DNA of 64,000 bases from Sorex araneus (lineage: Eukaryota; Chordata; Mammalia; Eulipotyphla; Soricidae). The position numbers were made by a program, and so were the translations under genes. The notes beneath the pieces were generated by a model. That model was not told the origin of the DNA, made no database searches, and saw only the letters and a list, made by a program, of their open reading frames with translations. Position 1 is the stretch's first letter; each line of letters starts with the position of its first letter. Of the stretch, positions 12,305 to 23,752 are shown piece after piece. The stretch spans positions 119,940,114 through 120,004,113 of the forward strand of contig NC_073305.1 in NCBI RefSeq assembly GCF_027595985.1, given 5' to 3'.

Positions 12305-15236
12305 CCAACCTCAGTCATGATATTGTGTAAGAAAATGAAGCATGAATAAGGGACGTAAAGAATCCACCAATGACTGGAGACAGGGTTTTCTTTACATTGT
12401 CTAATAGACTCGTTTATTATTTTAAGCTGGTAAAAAGAGACTTATGATTCGTGTTGAAGAAAGAGATATTTGTGCTTGATACATTGAAGACACTGTTCAA
12501 AAGCAGTTTGTCCTTATAAAAGGATGACCCCTGTATTAATTCTTAGGCAAGGAGGGACAAATTCAACCAACAAAAAGCACATCTCGCCCCGAGTTCCCCA
12601 TGATTCCGCCACATATAGCAAAAAAATACACATCAGTAATTTATTTGAACATGCACATCAGCGAGTAGCACAGTTCTAGGCTACCCAGGAAACAAAAGGG
12701 AGATTATCAGCATTACCTAAATTAAAAAGAGAGGTGAATTACACCATTTTAATTGTCTTAAAAACACGGATAAGAGGAGCAATTAAAATATAGTCCTAAA
12801 TAGTACTAGCTAATGTAGATTACATAAGTATACAATATGATTCAACTAATAGTGCTCTGACAAGCATAAACCACCAGTTCTCGTAAACAAGGCCAGGTCA
12901 ATTGCCGAGAAAATGTTAGATTCAGACGTAATAAAAAGTACTTTTATTTCAGTACTGAATGCAAAACACAAGTCAAGTGTGAAGACAGTGTTCTAAAAAA
13001 GGTGGCTCTGTTAAAGCAAGGAGGCCATTTCCTTTTGCATTTTTAAAATTTTTTGAATTCTCAGTTTGACATTTGCTTTCTCTACCTTTCCTCCCCTGAG
13101 CACTAATTTATCAAAAGAAAGTATTTCAAGGTGCAAGTTTTACATTCTTATTGTTTTACCATTCCATCTCTTTCTGGAAGAGAGTATTACAATCAGCATT
13201 ACAATGTTAATTCTTTAACTCTGAATATCTGTTTCACATACATGTATTTAAAAATCATAATGTTAATTGGGAAAAGAAACCTACAAACAAGAGTGATGTA
13301 CTCATACACTTCCTATTGTGCTGTGTGTCTTTCCCATCCCTTCTCCCCTTTCCCTGTAAAGAGCTGTAAAAAATTTAAGGCAGATGAGGTATATTGCTGA
13401 AGAAAAAAGTTATTTTTGAAAAAAAACTCAAAAAAACTTTTATTCTGCCCTTCTACTCAAGAAAGACTACTCAACTATAAATCTAGAGCTAGAAAAAAGC
13501 AGGAAAGACACCGTTTGCATGTACCATACTATGTCTTCTATTTCTAGAATGGCTTTTTGTTAATTTAATTTTAATAGAAAAAATAAGCACCTTAAGCTAT
13601 GAACAAGAAAAGAACTTCATTATTAGTGAGTCTAGAATCCAAAAGGAATTAAGAACACTCACTCAACTCTTTCACTCATTCTCACAAAGGCCAATGCTAC
13701 TGATTAGAATTGTAAAGTGCTGTACTTAGTATAAACACTTGTATACACTGCAGACACTGAAAAATAACCCTCAAGCACATTGTGTTATAGTTCCAAAAAT
13801 ATATTTACAGTCTATTACAAAGATTACAAATGGAAGTGTCTAGGTGACTTATTATGCTAATTAAAATTACTTTACAGATTATTTTTCCTCAGGGACAAAA
13901 ACATTTTAGTGAAATTAAAATGATTTTTCTAGTCAATCAAAAAAATAAATTAAAATATCAAATAACACTGTACAGTGAGTTAAAAGAAAAAAAAAGATAG
14001 GGAAGGTTTTGGGAAGCAATCCATTTGAGTTTTTCTATAGCCATCTTTGGTCCTAAATGTGGGAAAACACATTGTGTAGCACTGAAAATACCTGTTCTTT
14101 TGTGATGCTCTGCAAGTAAAATAGAAAAATATAGTGCATTTTTAATGTATCCAGAGCTCACTACAGAGAAATGTGTGTACAAAACAAGACAGTATAAATA
14201 AAATTTACAAGTTTTACAAAGAAACATTTACAGATTTTGCTTCTGTTATTTGTTTGTTTGTGGATGCCCACATTATCAAACAAGACCAATTATGACTGAT
14301 CCCTGGGATCTTTTTCTATTAAAATCATTATAAACAGCCCAATTCTCTTTGGAAGTACAACAGTTCAATTCTGGGGTAGTTCATGATTTTCAAAACTTTT
14401 GAAAGCATTACTCACAATATGTATACATTCCTGAAATATCTATAAAGACACATTTAATTATTGCTTATGAAAGTTTACACAGTAATCAAATAATATGATT
14501 TAATAAATAAAGCTTAAGAAAAGAAAAGCCAGTTCCTTTACCTCTCCCTTAGATGGTAAAACGTCCTTTTTCATCTAACAAGCTTCTCACATCAGCGTTC
14601 ACAAATAAAAGGCTATTTTTCAGAACTGCAATAGTGATATTCTGTGCAGCAATTTGTTTTGGAAAGGTGAAAATTGTGAACTGCCCCTTTTAGCATGCTT
14701 CAGAGTTTCTAATATAAAACTTAATTCTTTCCTTTTGTATTTGGACTGCATTAAACAGAATAGGTTATAAAATTTATGTTAACTAGTTCTCAAATTTCCT
14801 AATGTCAGGATACTGAAAACAAAAAGATGTGCTCAGATAAAATTTTAGATAACACTGGATAGTTTTTGCTTTCAGAGACTCGTCTTCATCAGTCTTTGAT
14901 GAATTGCCTCATATTTTTAAATATAGTCGTAAGCCTACAATTTGAGTTTATTTTAATTAAATTCTGTCTAGTAAAATCATTCTATAAACAATCTGTTAAA
15001 AGTGCCTTATAGTATTTATGGATCATTATTGCTTTTTTTTCATTGAAAAGATAGTTTGTTGTCTGATTTTTACAAAAAAATTTCTTGTTAAAAAATATCA
15101 GAGCTCTTGGCAACTTGCATTTTCTTGACTACCTGCCAATTAGCAAACAATAGTATAAACAGTACTAATTAAACAAAACAAAATGGCACAAAAAAAGGAT
15201 ACCAATGTTCTGACAGATATATCTTCTTTCATGCTC

Positions 15237-15315
15237 TGTGTGTGTATGTGTGCACGCATGTGTGTGTGTGTGTGTGTGTGTGTGCATGTCTCTGTGTGTT
15301 TGAGTGTGTGTGTGT
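15237..15315. repeat. TG/CA microsatellite in the EPHA7 3' UTR
   Basis: Imperfect TG dinucleotide tract with an uninterrupted core of about 13 units near 15259-15284. In the EPHA7 transcript it reads as CA repeats, about 555 nt after the stop codon. Confidence 0.9.
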
Positions 15316-15869
15316 TTTAAATTTGAGATTCTTGTAAAGGTACCCAGTGTAATAAGTAATGTGTCATCAATTAACACTAAAAAGTTTCAAAGCTATAAAC
15401 AACTTTCTAAAACAAAGTCCTTATGAAGAATAAACACAAATGATCTTAAAAAGGAATAGTCGGAAATCACATATTTAAGGAAAATATTTCATTGATTTAA
15501 CAATAAGTCATGATTTTATTTGACAAATATATTCTTTCTTAAATTCTTTATGTACATTTTAAAAAGTCTATAAGATAAAAAGGAGGTTAGAGAGCTCAAG
15601 GTGTTTGGATGTTTTTCAGGTAGTACTTTGTTTATTGTCACTGCTGTTTTCCTGGCCACCAGTGGTGGATCCTAAATTCCCTTTTTTTTTTTTTAATGTA
15701 TTCTGGTGGCACTTAGGAGTTCAAGTCTATAGGTGCTTCTTAATTTTTCTCTTCACTGCATGAAGGACCCAGGACATCATCTGTCTTCTAGCAGCATTCT
15801 ATGCATATACTGAAAGCCAGTACTGTTCTCTTGCAGTCCAAAATCTCCCTCATAAGGGAGAAATGCTTA

Positions 15870-15984
15870 TCACACTTGGATACCAGTTCCATGTAAATGT
15901 AGCATTTGTGCTCTCATAGTCTGAATGCTGCTCATAATTTTCTTCTGATGGCCAACAAGTGTGATCCCTAAACTCATCACATCC
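15870..15984 (-). CDS. EPHA7: EPHA7 exon 17: end of SAM domain, PDZ ligand, stop
   Basis: Last coding exon. After the acceptor tttttcag it completes E961 (split GA|G) and encodes D962 to V998, ending with TGA at 15870-15872. It holds the last SAM helix (DVMSLGITLVGHQKKIMSS) and the C-terminus HLHGTGIQV, whose final residues are the PDZ-binding motif of EPHA7. SAM helices mediate oligomerisation and adaptor binding at the cytoplasmic side of the plasma membrane. The GIQV end separates EPHA7 from EPHA3 and EPHA5. All 37 residues agree with my knowledge of the mammalian protein. Confidence 0.98.
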
Positions 15985-17893
15985 CTGAAAAAGACAAATA
16001 CATTTTTTGTTAGTTACCTTATGAATAATTTCTTTGTCACCAAACTATCAACTCTTTAAATAACATATTTGTCATCGATGAACAGCTCTTATCTTAGTCT
16101 TCTAAGGTATGACGATCATATTCCTGCCATTGGTTAGACTAATGATCTATACCAACATCTACCTTTGTAAAGTAAGAACTGCTCAGTTTCTCAACTTGTT
16201 ATAAATTATTTTAAACCTCAATTGAAATTTTGCATAAGAAATAAGAAGCCCTTAAATTATTATTAAATATAAATAATAAAGAAAATTTTACTTGAAATTT
16301 TTTTTACGGTATTTGGAAATAAACCCAGAGTTCATGCAAACAAACATGTACTTTGCTAGTGAGTCATATTGCTGGTCCAAAGTTCTGTATTTTTAAACCC
16401 TAAATTAAGTTAAAATTTTAATTATTGAAACAGGGTACTGCATCAATATAATATTGGTCTTTAGTAAACTGAGAATCACCAATAACAATACAACATTTTT
16501 TACTGATTTTAATCATTGTATAGAAATTCTAAACTATTATTGATTGCATACTTAACCCTAGTTTAGTTATAATTTACATTAAAATACCTTTTAATAGTAT
16601 AATACTTACATTTAATATCTTGAATTTGACATAAGCTAACCATATCTGTATGCAGTTTACCTTGAAGATAGATTAGATTGATTGAGCAAAGTAGATGGAG
16701 CTTAGTTTATTTATAAGCAGCTAAAATCACCAACAGTATAGTGCTAGAATATTTCATAGTCTTTGCCAGTTAATAAGACCTTGAAAAACACAGTTTTTTC
16801 AGGGGTATAAACTGAATTGAGGACAGGGGAGGGCAGGGGAGAATTATGTCCAATCTACCTATGTGGTGACAAGAAAACCAAACGAGGCAGTATTTATAAT
16901 TTAACACAGTTTAAAATCATATACATGTTGAGAATACCTAATTACCGGCATTCCTCTCATGTAAAAAAAAAAGAGTGAGCCCTCTCTAGAGTACATAAAG
17001 AAAACCCAGTTAACAGAACCTCGATAATTTTTTTCCATCTTTAAACATATTGATGAAGAACCACATAATCCATAAGAGTTATGGGGCAGACATGAAAACT
17101 GAGGTTCTGAGATATTAGATTTTTCAAGGCCACACAATCAGTGATTGTGTGGGAGGAAAAGGAATTTAATTCTCTCTATTCCATTTTATACAATCAAAAA
17201 AGTTGTTCTCATCAGGTCCTTCTCCAGGTTTAAAAGAAAAAAATCAATCACACGCTTTCCAAATAAATTAAACTTTAAATTATGGTTAATTGAGTTAAAC
17301 TTCTTTAACTTTATAAAAAGGAATCATATTGGTTATCATTATGCACTTGGATATCTGTAAGATTATAAATAACTAATATATACATGATAAAAGAAAAGTT
17401 TGCAATGGAGAAAGGCTCCCCAGAGAATAATAACAAAAAGTATGAAATAATTAATGAAAGAGTAAGTATGGTTGGATAGTATATATAACATTGATTATGG
17501 AGAACTAATTCGTCATTATTTAGCTAGCTGAATCAGTTTAGGAAAGAATGAAACCATTATCTGAGCATTAGCCTGCTGTTTGTAAAACAACTGACTTCCA
17601 AAACACAATTTTTTAGTAATACAGGACTATATACTATATACTACTTTAAATAAGACAGGACAGTAAAACAATTATGTGTAAAACAAATGGCTGTATTTAA
17701 ATGAGACTTTAATGACTTAAGGTTCAAAGGCCTACAAAGTATAGAGACTTTCAGAATATGAACTCATTAAGGAAAAGTCTTCCTCCCTGAATTTGTAGTT
17801 CAGATCACTTACTATACAGATAGTGGCCTAACATATAAAACGGGGTTGCACATTGAAAAATCCTTAAATAAAATTTTATAAGCTTAATCTTAC
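15985..17893 (-). other. EPHA7 intron 16
   Basis: 1.9 kb, AT-rich, gtaaga donor and cag acceptor. No recognisable interspersed repeat. Confidence 0.85.
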
Positions 17894-18049
17894 TCAATAG
17901 TCATCCTGGCCACTGATTCAAGGGAGTTGTAGCCAGCCGCTGTGAAGTTATCTTTATATCTTTCCATTTTAATAGCTTGTAGCCATTCTCCAACTGAACA
18001 AAAGGTAGTGAAGTCTGGAGTGTTTTGATCCAAAAGAGGGCTTATTGGC
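17894..18049 (-). CDS. EPHA7: EPHA7 exon 16: linker and most of SAM domain
   Basis: 156 bp encoding P910 to I960, with R909 split AG|G at the left phase and E961 split GA|G. The linker [13 protein letters not shown] is followed by the SAM start ([19 protein letters not shown]). The tyrosine in ERYKDNF is the conserved SAM tyrosine of Eph receptors. The sequence [18 protein letters not shown] is specific for EPHA7 among the EPHA paralogs I know. Acceptor ttttctag, donor gtaagatt. Confidence 0.98.
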
Positions 18050-19066
18050 CTAGAAAAGATTGAAAAATGTAAAATAAGTTTTCTCAAGAACTATCAAACA
18101 AAGACTATCTTGGCTCATAGCAAGATAATTATAATTTTCATAACTATATAAAATATAATTGTATATATAAAATTATATAAAATTAATAATTATCATAATT
18201 ATATAAAGAATAAAACTGCCTATATTTATCAATACACATAATAAAAGACATGTTAACAAACATCTGATATATTCAGATAACTGATAAAATTCCAAAATGT
18301 ATATCTTGCTGAGATTTCATGACAGTCTGTCTTCCATGGATTTTAGAAAATCCACTCAAGTTTTTAATAAATAAGTATTTGTTATTTTGCTAATAAAAAA
18401 CTAACAGGGTAGAATCAGCACCTTCAGCTATGAAGTGATTTGTTCAGACAAGATTGCTACTGAGAGCACTGTACTTGCTCTGAAGTAATGGTATCTTGTG
18501 AGCAACTTTGTATGTTCATATACTTTCACAAAGGCCCAACTACTACTACAAACCAGGGTATCAAATTATCTGGCAGCTGAAGTTAAATAACTCCTAAAAT
18601 GCATTCAGTGGAGCAAGCCATGTACAAAAAATGAAAGGAGGTACTCTGGACTTCTACTGGGTATACCACCTTCATTATATACTGGATTACTTTTATGAAC
18701 TTTAACTTCACTGAAGCATTTTACTAATTATTTCAAAGTAAAACAAAAATGATGATATGTGGATAATAAAAATATATAAAATGGAACAAAAATATGAAAT
18801 TCTACCCAATGACAAAAATCCATTTTATGCAAGTTTCTTAGAGAGTCAGAGAAAACTGTAACTTTTAAGAAAATAAACAGTAATACTTAACAGGTCTCTT
18901 ATGCACCGATTTCATTAAGGCTAGGCATCTGAAAATTTAAAAAATCTTCACTGGAGTCATAATTTATCACAAGTATCACATTGCAACGGGATGGACCAGA
19001 GAAGCACAATACTTCATATGGATATTCGGATTTCTCCTTGATTACATTCATTTAGATATTTCTTAC
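18050..19066 (-). other. EPHA7 intron 15
   Basis: 1.0 kb of AT-rich sequence, no repeat recognised. Confidence 0.85.
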
Positions 19067-19260
19067 CTACTACATGTTCCCAGGGGTGTTTTCAGACTAT
19101 TTGGATTCCTAATCATTTTGTCTAGAATTCCAACAATTTGTTCAAACTTTGGCCTTTCAGCGCGCTCCTTCTGCCAACAATCTAGCATCAGCTGGTGCAG
19201 ACCAGCTGGGCAGTCCATAGGTGCAGGCAAACGATAACCTTCTTCTATTGCTTTAATAAC
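19067..19260 (-). CDS. EPHA7: EPHA7 exon 15: C-terminal part of kinase C-lobe
   Basis: 194 bp, phase 0 start, encoding V845 to S908 plus two bases of R909. It holds the last helices of the tyrosine kinase domain: [31 protein letters not shown] (the conserved CW and RP pair of kinase subdomain XI) and [14 protein letters not shown]. The domain ends near residue 894. Acceptor ttattag, donor gtaagaaat. Confidence 0.98.
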
Positions 19261-20109
19261 CTAATAACCAAGAGGACATGAAAGTACCACTTACAAAAGT
19301 TCATTATAATAAGAGGACTTACACTGTAGGCAAAATTTTTTATTCAGATAAGTGTGAAATATATTGCTTTGCAAGACTTATTCCCCCCTCCCCAAACAAC
19401 CATGTACATTAAGAATATTATCAAGGGGTATATTAAAATGTAGGAAATGATGACATTTTCTGGTTAATTCAGCAAGAGGGAGAGCAATTAAGTTCACCCA
19501 GGGTGCAATAGATGGAAAGAAATTTAATGTCAACCCAGAAGCTCTCAGAATGAATGCTATAGAAGGATTTTATTTATATGGAACTGTGAATAAATTTTAC
19601 TTTTCTTAGACTTCAAATGATACTTTTAAATCAGATATCAAATTTGTGAATCTTTTATAACAGAAATACATTTAAGCATGCTGTTATTTAAATTATATAA
19701 AGCTTATGCACTTATGAACATAGAATTATGACAGAGAGTGGTGTGCTAGAACCAGTTTATATTGGTTTACAAGGGCAGTTTTCTCACTTTCCATCTCCAA
19801 GTTCAGAATGAAATCCAAAATGGGTGTATGAGACTGAGAGAAGGGTTATACAAGAAAATTGGGGAAGGTTACAAATCTGTACTTTCCCACTCATAGTTCT
19901 GATTGTGAAACATTATTAGTACATCACCCACTGTCTACATACCTAATAATAGAATAAGACAGTATTTATGTATAATTTTGAATGTTTATGAAATATAAAC
20001 CTCCATACCATTTATACTTGTATATAAGAAATCTAAACAATACTTATTCAGATTTGTTTAAATTTATATGGAAAAACAAATCTGAAGAATTAACAATTGT
20101 TATAGATCT

Positions 20110-20288
20110 GGGGCCAGTTGCATTAGTACAGCGTGTAGGGTGTTTGCCTTGCAACTGACAAATTGGGTTTGATTCATGATGACCCATATGGTCTCGTGAA
20201 TCTACCAGGGGTGATCTCTGAGCACAGAACTAGGAGTAACCCCTGAGCGCAGCCAGATGTTGTCCCAAAAACGAAACAGAAAAAGGAA
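20110..20288 (+). mobile_element. Class A SINE, diverged
   Basis: Head ggggccagttgcattagtac, B box gtttgattc, body gatgacccatatggtctc and gagtaacccctgagcgcag, A-rich tail. Confidence 0.85.
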
Positions 20289-20519
20289 ATGAAAGAAAGA
20301 AAGTCACAATCTGAGCAGCACAGAGAAATTAAAGTAGTTAAGCAACACAGATAAGTCTGTTAAAAGTTTCAAATAACTTTCAAGGAGGATTAACAATTCT
20401 TTGTTACTGACTGAAAGGATGGCAGTAAAAAAGGAAAAACATTACTCAAAAATCAAAAAGAAATAATCTTGAAATTTTGAAAAACATAGGTCAAAATTAG
20501 GCAGATAAAAGTGCTAGCT

Positions 20520-20700
20520 TGGGGCTGGAGCAATAGCACAGCGGGTAGGGCGTCTGCCTTGCACGCGGTCGACCCGAGTTCAATTCCCAGCATCCCATAT
20601 GGTCCCCTGAGCACCACCAGGGGTAATTCCTGAGTGCAGAGCCAGGAGTAACCCCTGTGCATCGCTGGGTGTGACCCAAAAAGCAAAAAAAAAAAAAAAA
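20520..20700 (+). mobile_element. Class A SINE, young, near-intact
   Basis: Both pol III boxes are intact (tagcacagcgg, gttcaattc). The full class A body follows, with an A-rich tail of over 15 A. It is flanked by a perfect 13-bp target duplication, aaaagtgctagct at 20507-20519 and 20701-20713. The perfect duplication and long tail mark a recent insertion and make it the best in-window reference for class A. Confidence 0.95.
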
Positions 20701-20775
20701 AAAAGTGCTAGCTCAACGTATATCTCATGATAATTCAATAAAAGAAAATAAAATTTTAAAAAGCTACCTTTAGGG

Positions 20776-20944
20776 TAACTAAGCAATTGTAAAGTAGGTT
20801 AGGCTCTTGCTCTGCTAGCAACTACCCTGGTTCAATCCCCAGCACCCCAAATTGTTCCTCCAAGTCCCCAGGTGTAACCCTTGAGCACAGATCCAGGAAT
20901 AATCCCTGAAAACAGCCAGGTGACCCTCTTTCATAGAAAAAAAA
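20776..20944 (+). mobile_element. Class A SINE, diverged
   Basis: B box ggttcaatccccagcacccc, body gtgtaacccttgagcacag and aataatccctgaaaacagcc, short A tail. Confidence 0.8.
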
Positions 20945-21195
20945 TAGTTCTTTATATTTTGATTAACTTCATATTTGCGATTATCAGGACTTAAGTATGT
21001 TTACATTCAAGAAGAACACATTAATGTATACAGGGTTGTAGTCTGGTACAAAAAAGCTGGTATCAACACACTTGAAGGGAAAACTGTGAAAAGATTCCTT
21101 TTTAAAAAGAAAATTTGCGTATTCAAGTGGATAATTTGTGGGGTTATTTTCCCCCGTGGGTTGAGGGAGGACCTGGAGATGTTAAGGAATTTTTG

Positions 21196-21322
21196 TTTTC
21201 TCTGATCTCAGGGATCATTTCTGGTGGGCTGAGGAGAAAATATGGACTGTCTGAGACTGAATCTGGTCAGCCAGGTGCAAATTAAGTACCTTATCAGCTA
21301 TAATATCATTCTGGTCTCCCGC
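21196..21322 (-). repeat. Degenerate SINE fragment, minus
   Basis: gatctcagggatcatttctg, gactgaatctggtcagcc and gtaccttatcagctataat resemble the reverse complement of class A, strongly diverged. Confidence 0.4.
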
Positions 21323-22079
21323 AAGTGGATAGCTTAAAAGGTAAAGTTTATGTATTTAATTATAGTAATTTTCAACAAGTATTTAAGTAAAAAAAAATCC
21401 TTAACCCAAATTCTCTTCTGAACACTAGGTTGCATGTCCTGTACCATCGATACTTTCAAAATTGTATCAGATACTTTAAGATTACTAATACTCCAAACCT
21501 TTAATGTTTCAATTAATGGTGCCTGTTGTAACCCCAGCTAGAAAGCTGAAATGAAAATGGACTCAACTGTTCCATGTTTGATAATCAATTAGCATTTCAT
21601 GACAATGTGCCTTCCTAAGTATGATAAATGTTTAAATGCTGGAAGTATTTTCTATATATGCACGCCTACACATATCCTGGCAGTGATGATGACATTTCCC
21701 CATACTTAACTCTTTACAATGCAATACAATTTTTTTTCATATTATGTGTCTTTTATTAGGTGATTTATTTGAGTAACAATAATTATGAGGAAAATAACTT
21801 AGCCTAAATGACCTTAATCCATTTCCGTGCTAAATGCTAATAAAGGCCACATTGCAAGAATTTTCTTTAAATCCTATTATGACACTATTACTACAATTAT
21901 TGCTTATCACTAGAAATAGTGCCCTGAAAATCCCATTAAAAAGCTGTATGTCATATAAACATACACAAATTGTAACTCTACAAAGATAATAAATATATAT
22001 ATATTTTATATTACATCAAGGCTAAGACCTGATGCAATATAATATATACATGAATTTTTGTATCTTTGTATTACATGGC

Positions 22080-22600
22080 AGAATCTCCTGCCCTTGCATC
22101 AGGCTGTCTTCACTGGGGCCCCTCAGAGGGGGTGGGTTGAATCTCCCTCCCTGCCCCAAGCAGAGCCCCAGCAGCCAAAAACCTCCAAAACCCAGCCACA
22201 GCCATGCTCAAGGCCACTATTCCTATGCTTGGATGAGACTCACGCATGAAGGAACTGGCAGAGGATCCCAGGTATGAGGGACCTGGGGCTGAGATCTCCA
22301 AGTCTGCTGGGATCAGGATGGGGACTCTTCCACCCAGATTCCCATTTTCCAGTAGCTTGGCAGCCATACCCACAAATTGCCCCCGGTGCTGTAATCCCAT
22401 CAATGGTCAAGATCCAGAGACTATAAAACAAAGCTCCCAGAAGAGAGTGATGCAGAATCTCACATGGCAGAGCCTGGCAAGCTACCCGTGCCATATTGGA
22501 TATGCCCAGAACAGTAATAATAATGGGACTTATTCCCCTCACCCTTAACGTCATGGGGACAAACGAAGACATTACTGATGTCCACTCAAACAAATATATT
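22080..22600 (+). mobile_element. Composite element with class B / RTE-type 3' end
   Basis: The last 145 bp (from about 22455) carry the class B body (catggcagagcctggcaagc, gatatgcccagaacagtaa), a piece resembling the RTE-like 5' region (gacttattcccctcaccc) and the tail gaagacattactgatgtcc. The first 375 bp are GC-richer, of unknown origin, and replace the tRNA-like head. It lies tail to tail with the inverted element at 22618-22830. Confidence 0.6.
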
Positions 22601-22617
22601 ACATTACATCAGTGAAT

Positions 22618-22830
22618 CACCTTATCACTGTCAACCCATTGTTTATTGATTTGCTCAAGTGGCGCCAGTAACATCTCCATTTGTCCCAGCCCTGAGATTT
22701 TAGCAGCCTCTCCTTACTCATCTTTCCCAACAATTGGAGGCTCTTTCAAGGTCAAGGGAATGAGACCTGTTACTTTTACTGTATTTGGCATATCAAATAT
22801 GCCACAGGGAGCTTGCCCTGCTCATCTGTG
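22618..22830 (-). mobile_element. RTE-derived internally deleted element, intermediate form
   Basis: Read on the minus strand: class B body (ttgatatgccaaatacagta), then a block matching the start of the RTE-like element at 53659 (gtctcattcccttgac, gatgagtaaggagaggctgc, aaaatctcagggctggg), then directly the RTE 3' terminus (acaaatggagatgttactgg) ending in gttgacagtgataag. It therefore keeps about 80 bp that class B lacks. Confidence 0.75.
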
Positions 22831-22845
22831 ATTATATTGCATATA

Positions 22846-22882
22846 ATGTAATATATATATATATACATATATGTGTGTGTAT
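22846..22882. repeat. TA/TG microsatellite
   Basis: atatatatatatatacatat followed by gtgtgtgta. Confidence 0.8.
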
Positions 22883-23577
22883 ATAGGAGGAATGAAATTT
22901 TAAAGTATTGTGCATGTAAAGGTTTTTATGTGACTTTGTATAACATTACTGAGACACAAATACTCTTGGATTCCAAAGTGCTAGATGCTAAAGGATTTGG
23001 AAAAACTAAATTAATTCATAAACTGTGAAAAGATGCTTTGTTCTTTAAACAGAGATTCAAGCTGAGAATAATTAATGTCTAAAATACTGCATACCACAAA
23101 TTACCAAATGATAAATCAGGATTCTGTTTTCACTGGTGGAAAGACTGCCATCTTTATGCTTGAGACAATATATTTGAATATCTGTAGTATATTTTCTAAT
23201 TTGATAGAACTATTGCATGCTCATAATCTTAGGAGAGTCATTATTTTCTAACTAATGGGTTAGTTCTACCTCCTAACCTATATTTCTGTATCTTGTCTTC
23301 TGAAATCCTGAAAGGAATAAAACAGTAGAAGGACATTCCTTTTCTTTCTTTCCTTTACACTATCTTTTAAAATGTAAATCAAGATCTTACACAATATTCT
23401 CAAATAGACCTTTAAGCCTTCCTCATACCTTTAGAACTATTTAGCTTTGAACACAATATAGTCTTAACTCTTTGTGCCAAGGAATAAAGCACAGTATAAT
23501 TAAATGCTTCTTACAAGAATGACAATTAATGAACTCTTGTAGTTGTCCCATTACACTATAGAAATTTGATGATTTCC

Positions 23578-23752
23578 AGGAGCTGGAGAGAAAGTACAGC
23601 AGAGAGATGCTTGCCTTGCACAAGAAGACCTGCGTTTGTTTCCTGGCACCACACATGGTCCTCTATGTCTGCCAAGAGTGATCCCTATGTAGACGCAGGA
23701 CTAAGCCCTGAGCACAGCCGGGTGTGACCCAACACCAATCCCCAGGAAAATA
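23578..23752 (+). mobile_element. Class A SINE, diverged
   Basis: Head aggagctggagagaaagtac, body with gagcacagccgggtgtgacc. Possible short target duplication agaaatttg at 23560 and near 23754. Confidence 0.8.

Larger units (their letters stand above)
12280..15869 (-). other. EPHA7: EPHA7 3' UTR, left end approximate
   Basis: Begins directly after the EPHA7 stop codon. The end is not certain. On the minus strand, AATAAA occurs at 12413-12418 and at 12299-12304. The second is followed by a GT-rich stretch (attttgttgggttag), as expected downstream of a cleavage site, and would give a UTR of about 3.6 kb. Further AATAAA motifs closer to the stop (for example near 15515 and 15628) could give shorter forms. 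The whole stretch is free of SINEs and L1, and contains a TG/CA microsatellite at 15237-15315. Confidence 0.4.

Noticed and set aside
15165..15377. 70-codon minus-strand frame with His-Thr repeats
   Set aside because: Translation of the CA microsatellite in the 3' UTR.
17890..19260. EPHA3 or EPHA5 instead of EPHA7
   Set aside because: The SAM linker, the [12 protein letters not shown] stretch and the GIQV terminus fit EPHA7 and not the other two as I know them.
20453..20786. Minus-strand frames with GYSWLCTQELPL-like translations, also seen at 1151, 51636 and 56947
   Set aside because: These are antisense translations of class A SINEs; the same peptide recurs at each copy.
22032..22593. Several overlapping frames of 60-117 codons on both strands
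   Set aside because: They lie in a GC-richer repeat; open on both strands at once, no known domain, ends run into class B SINE sequence.
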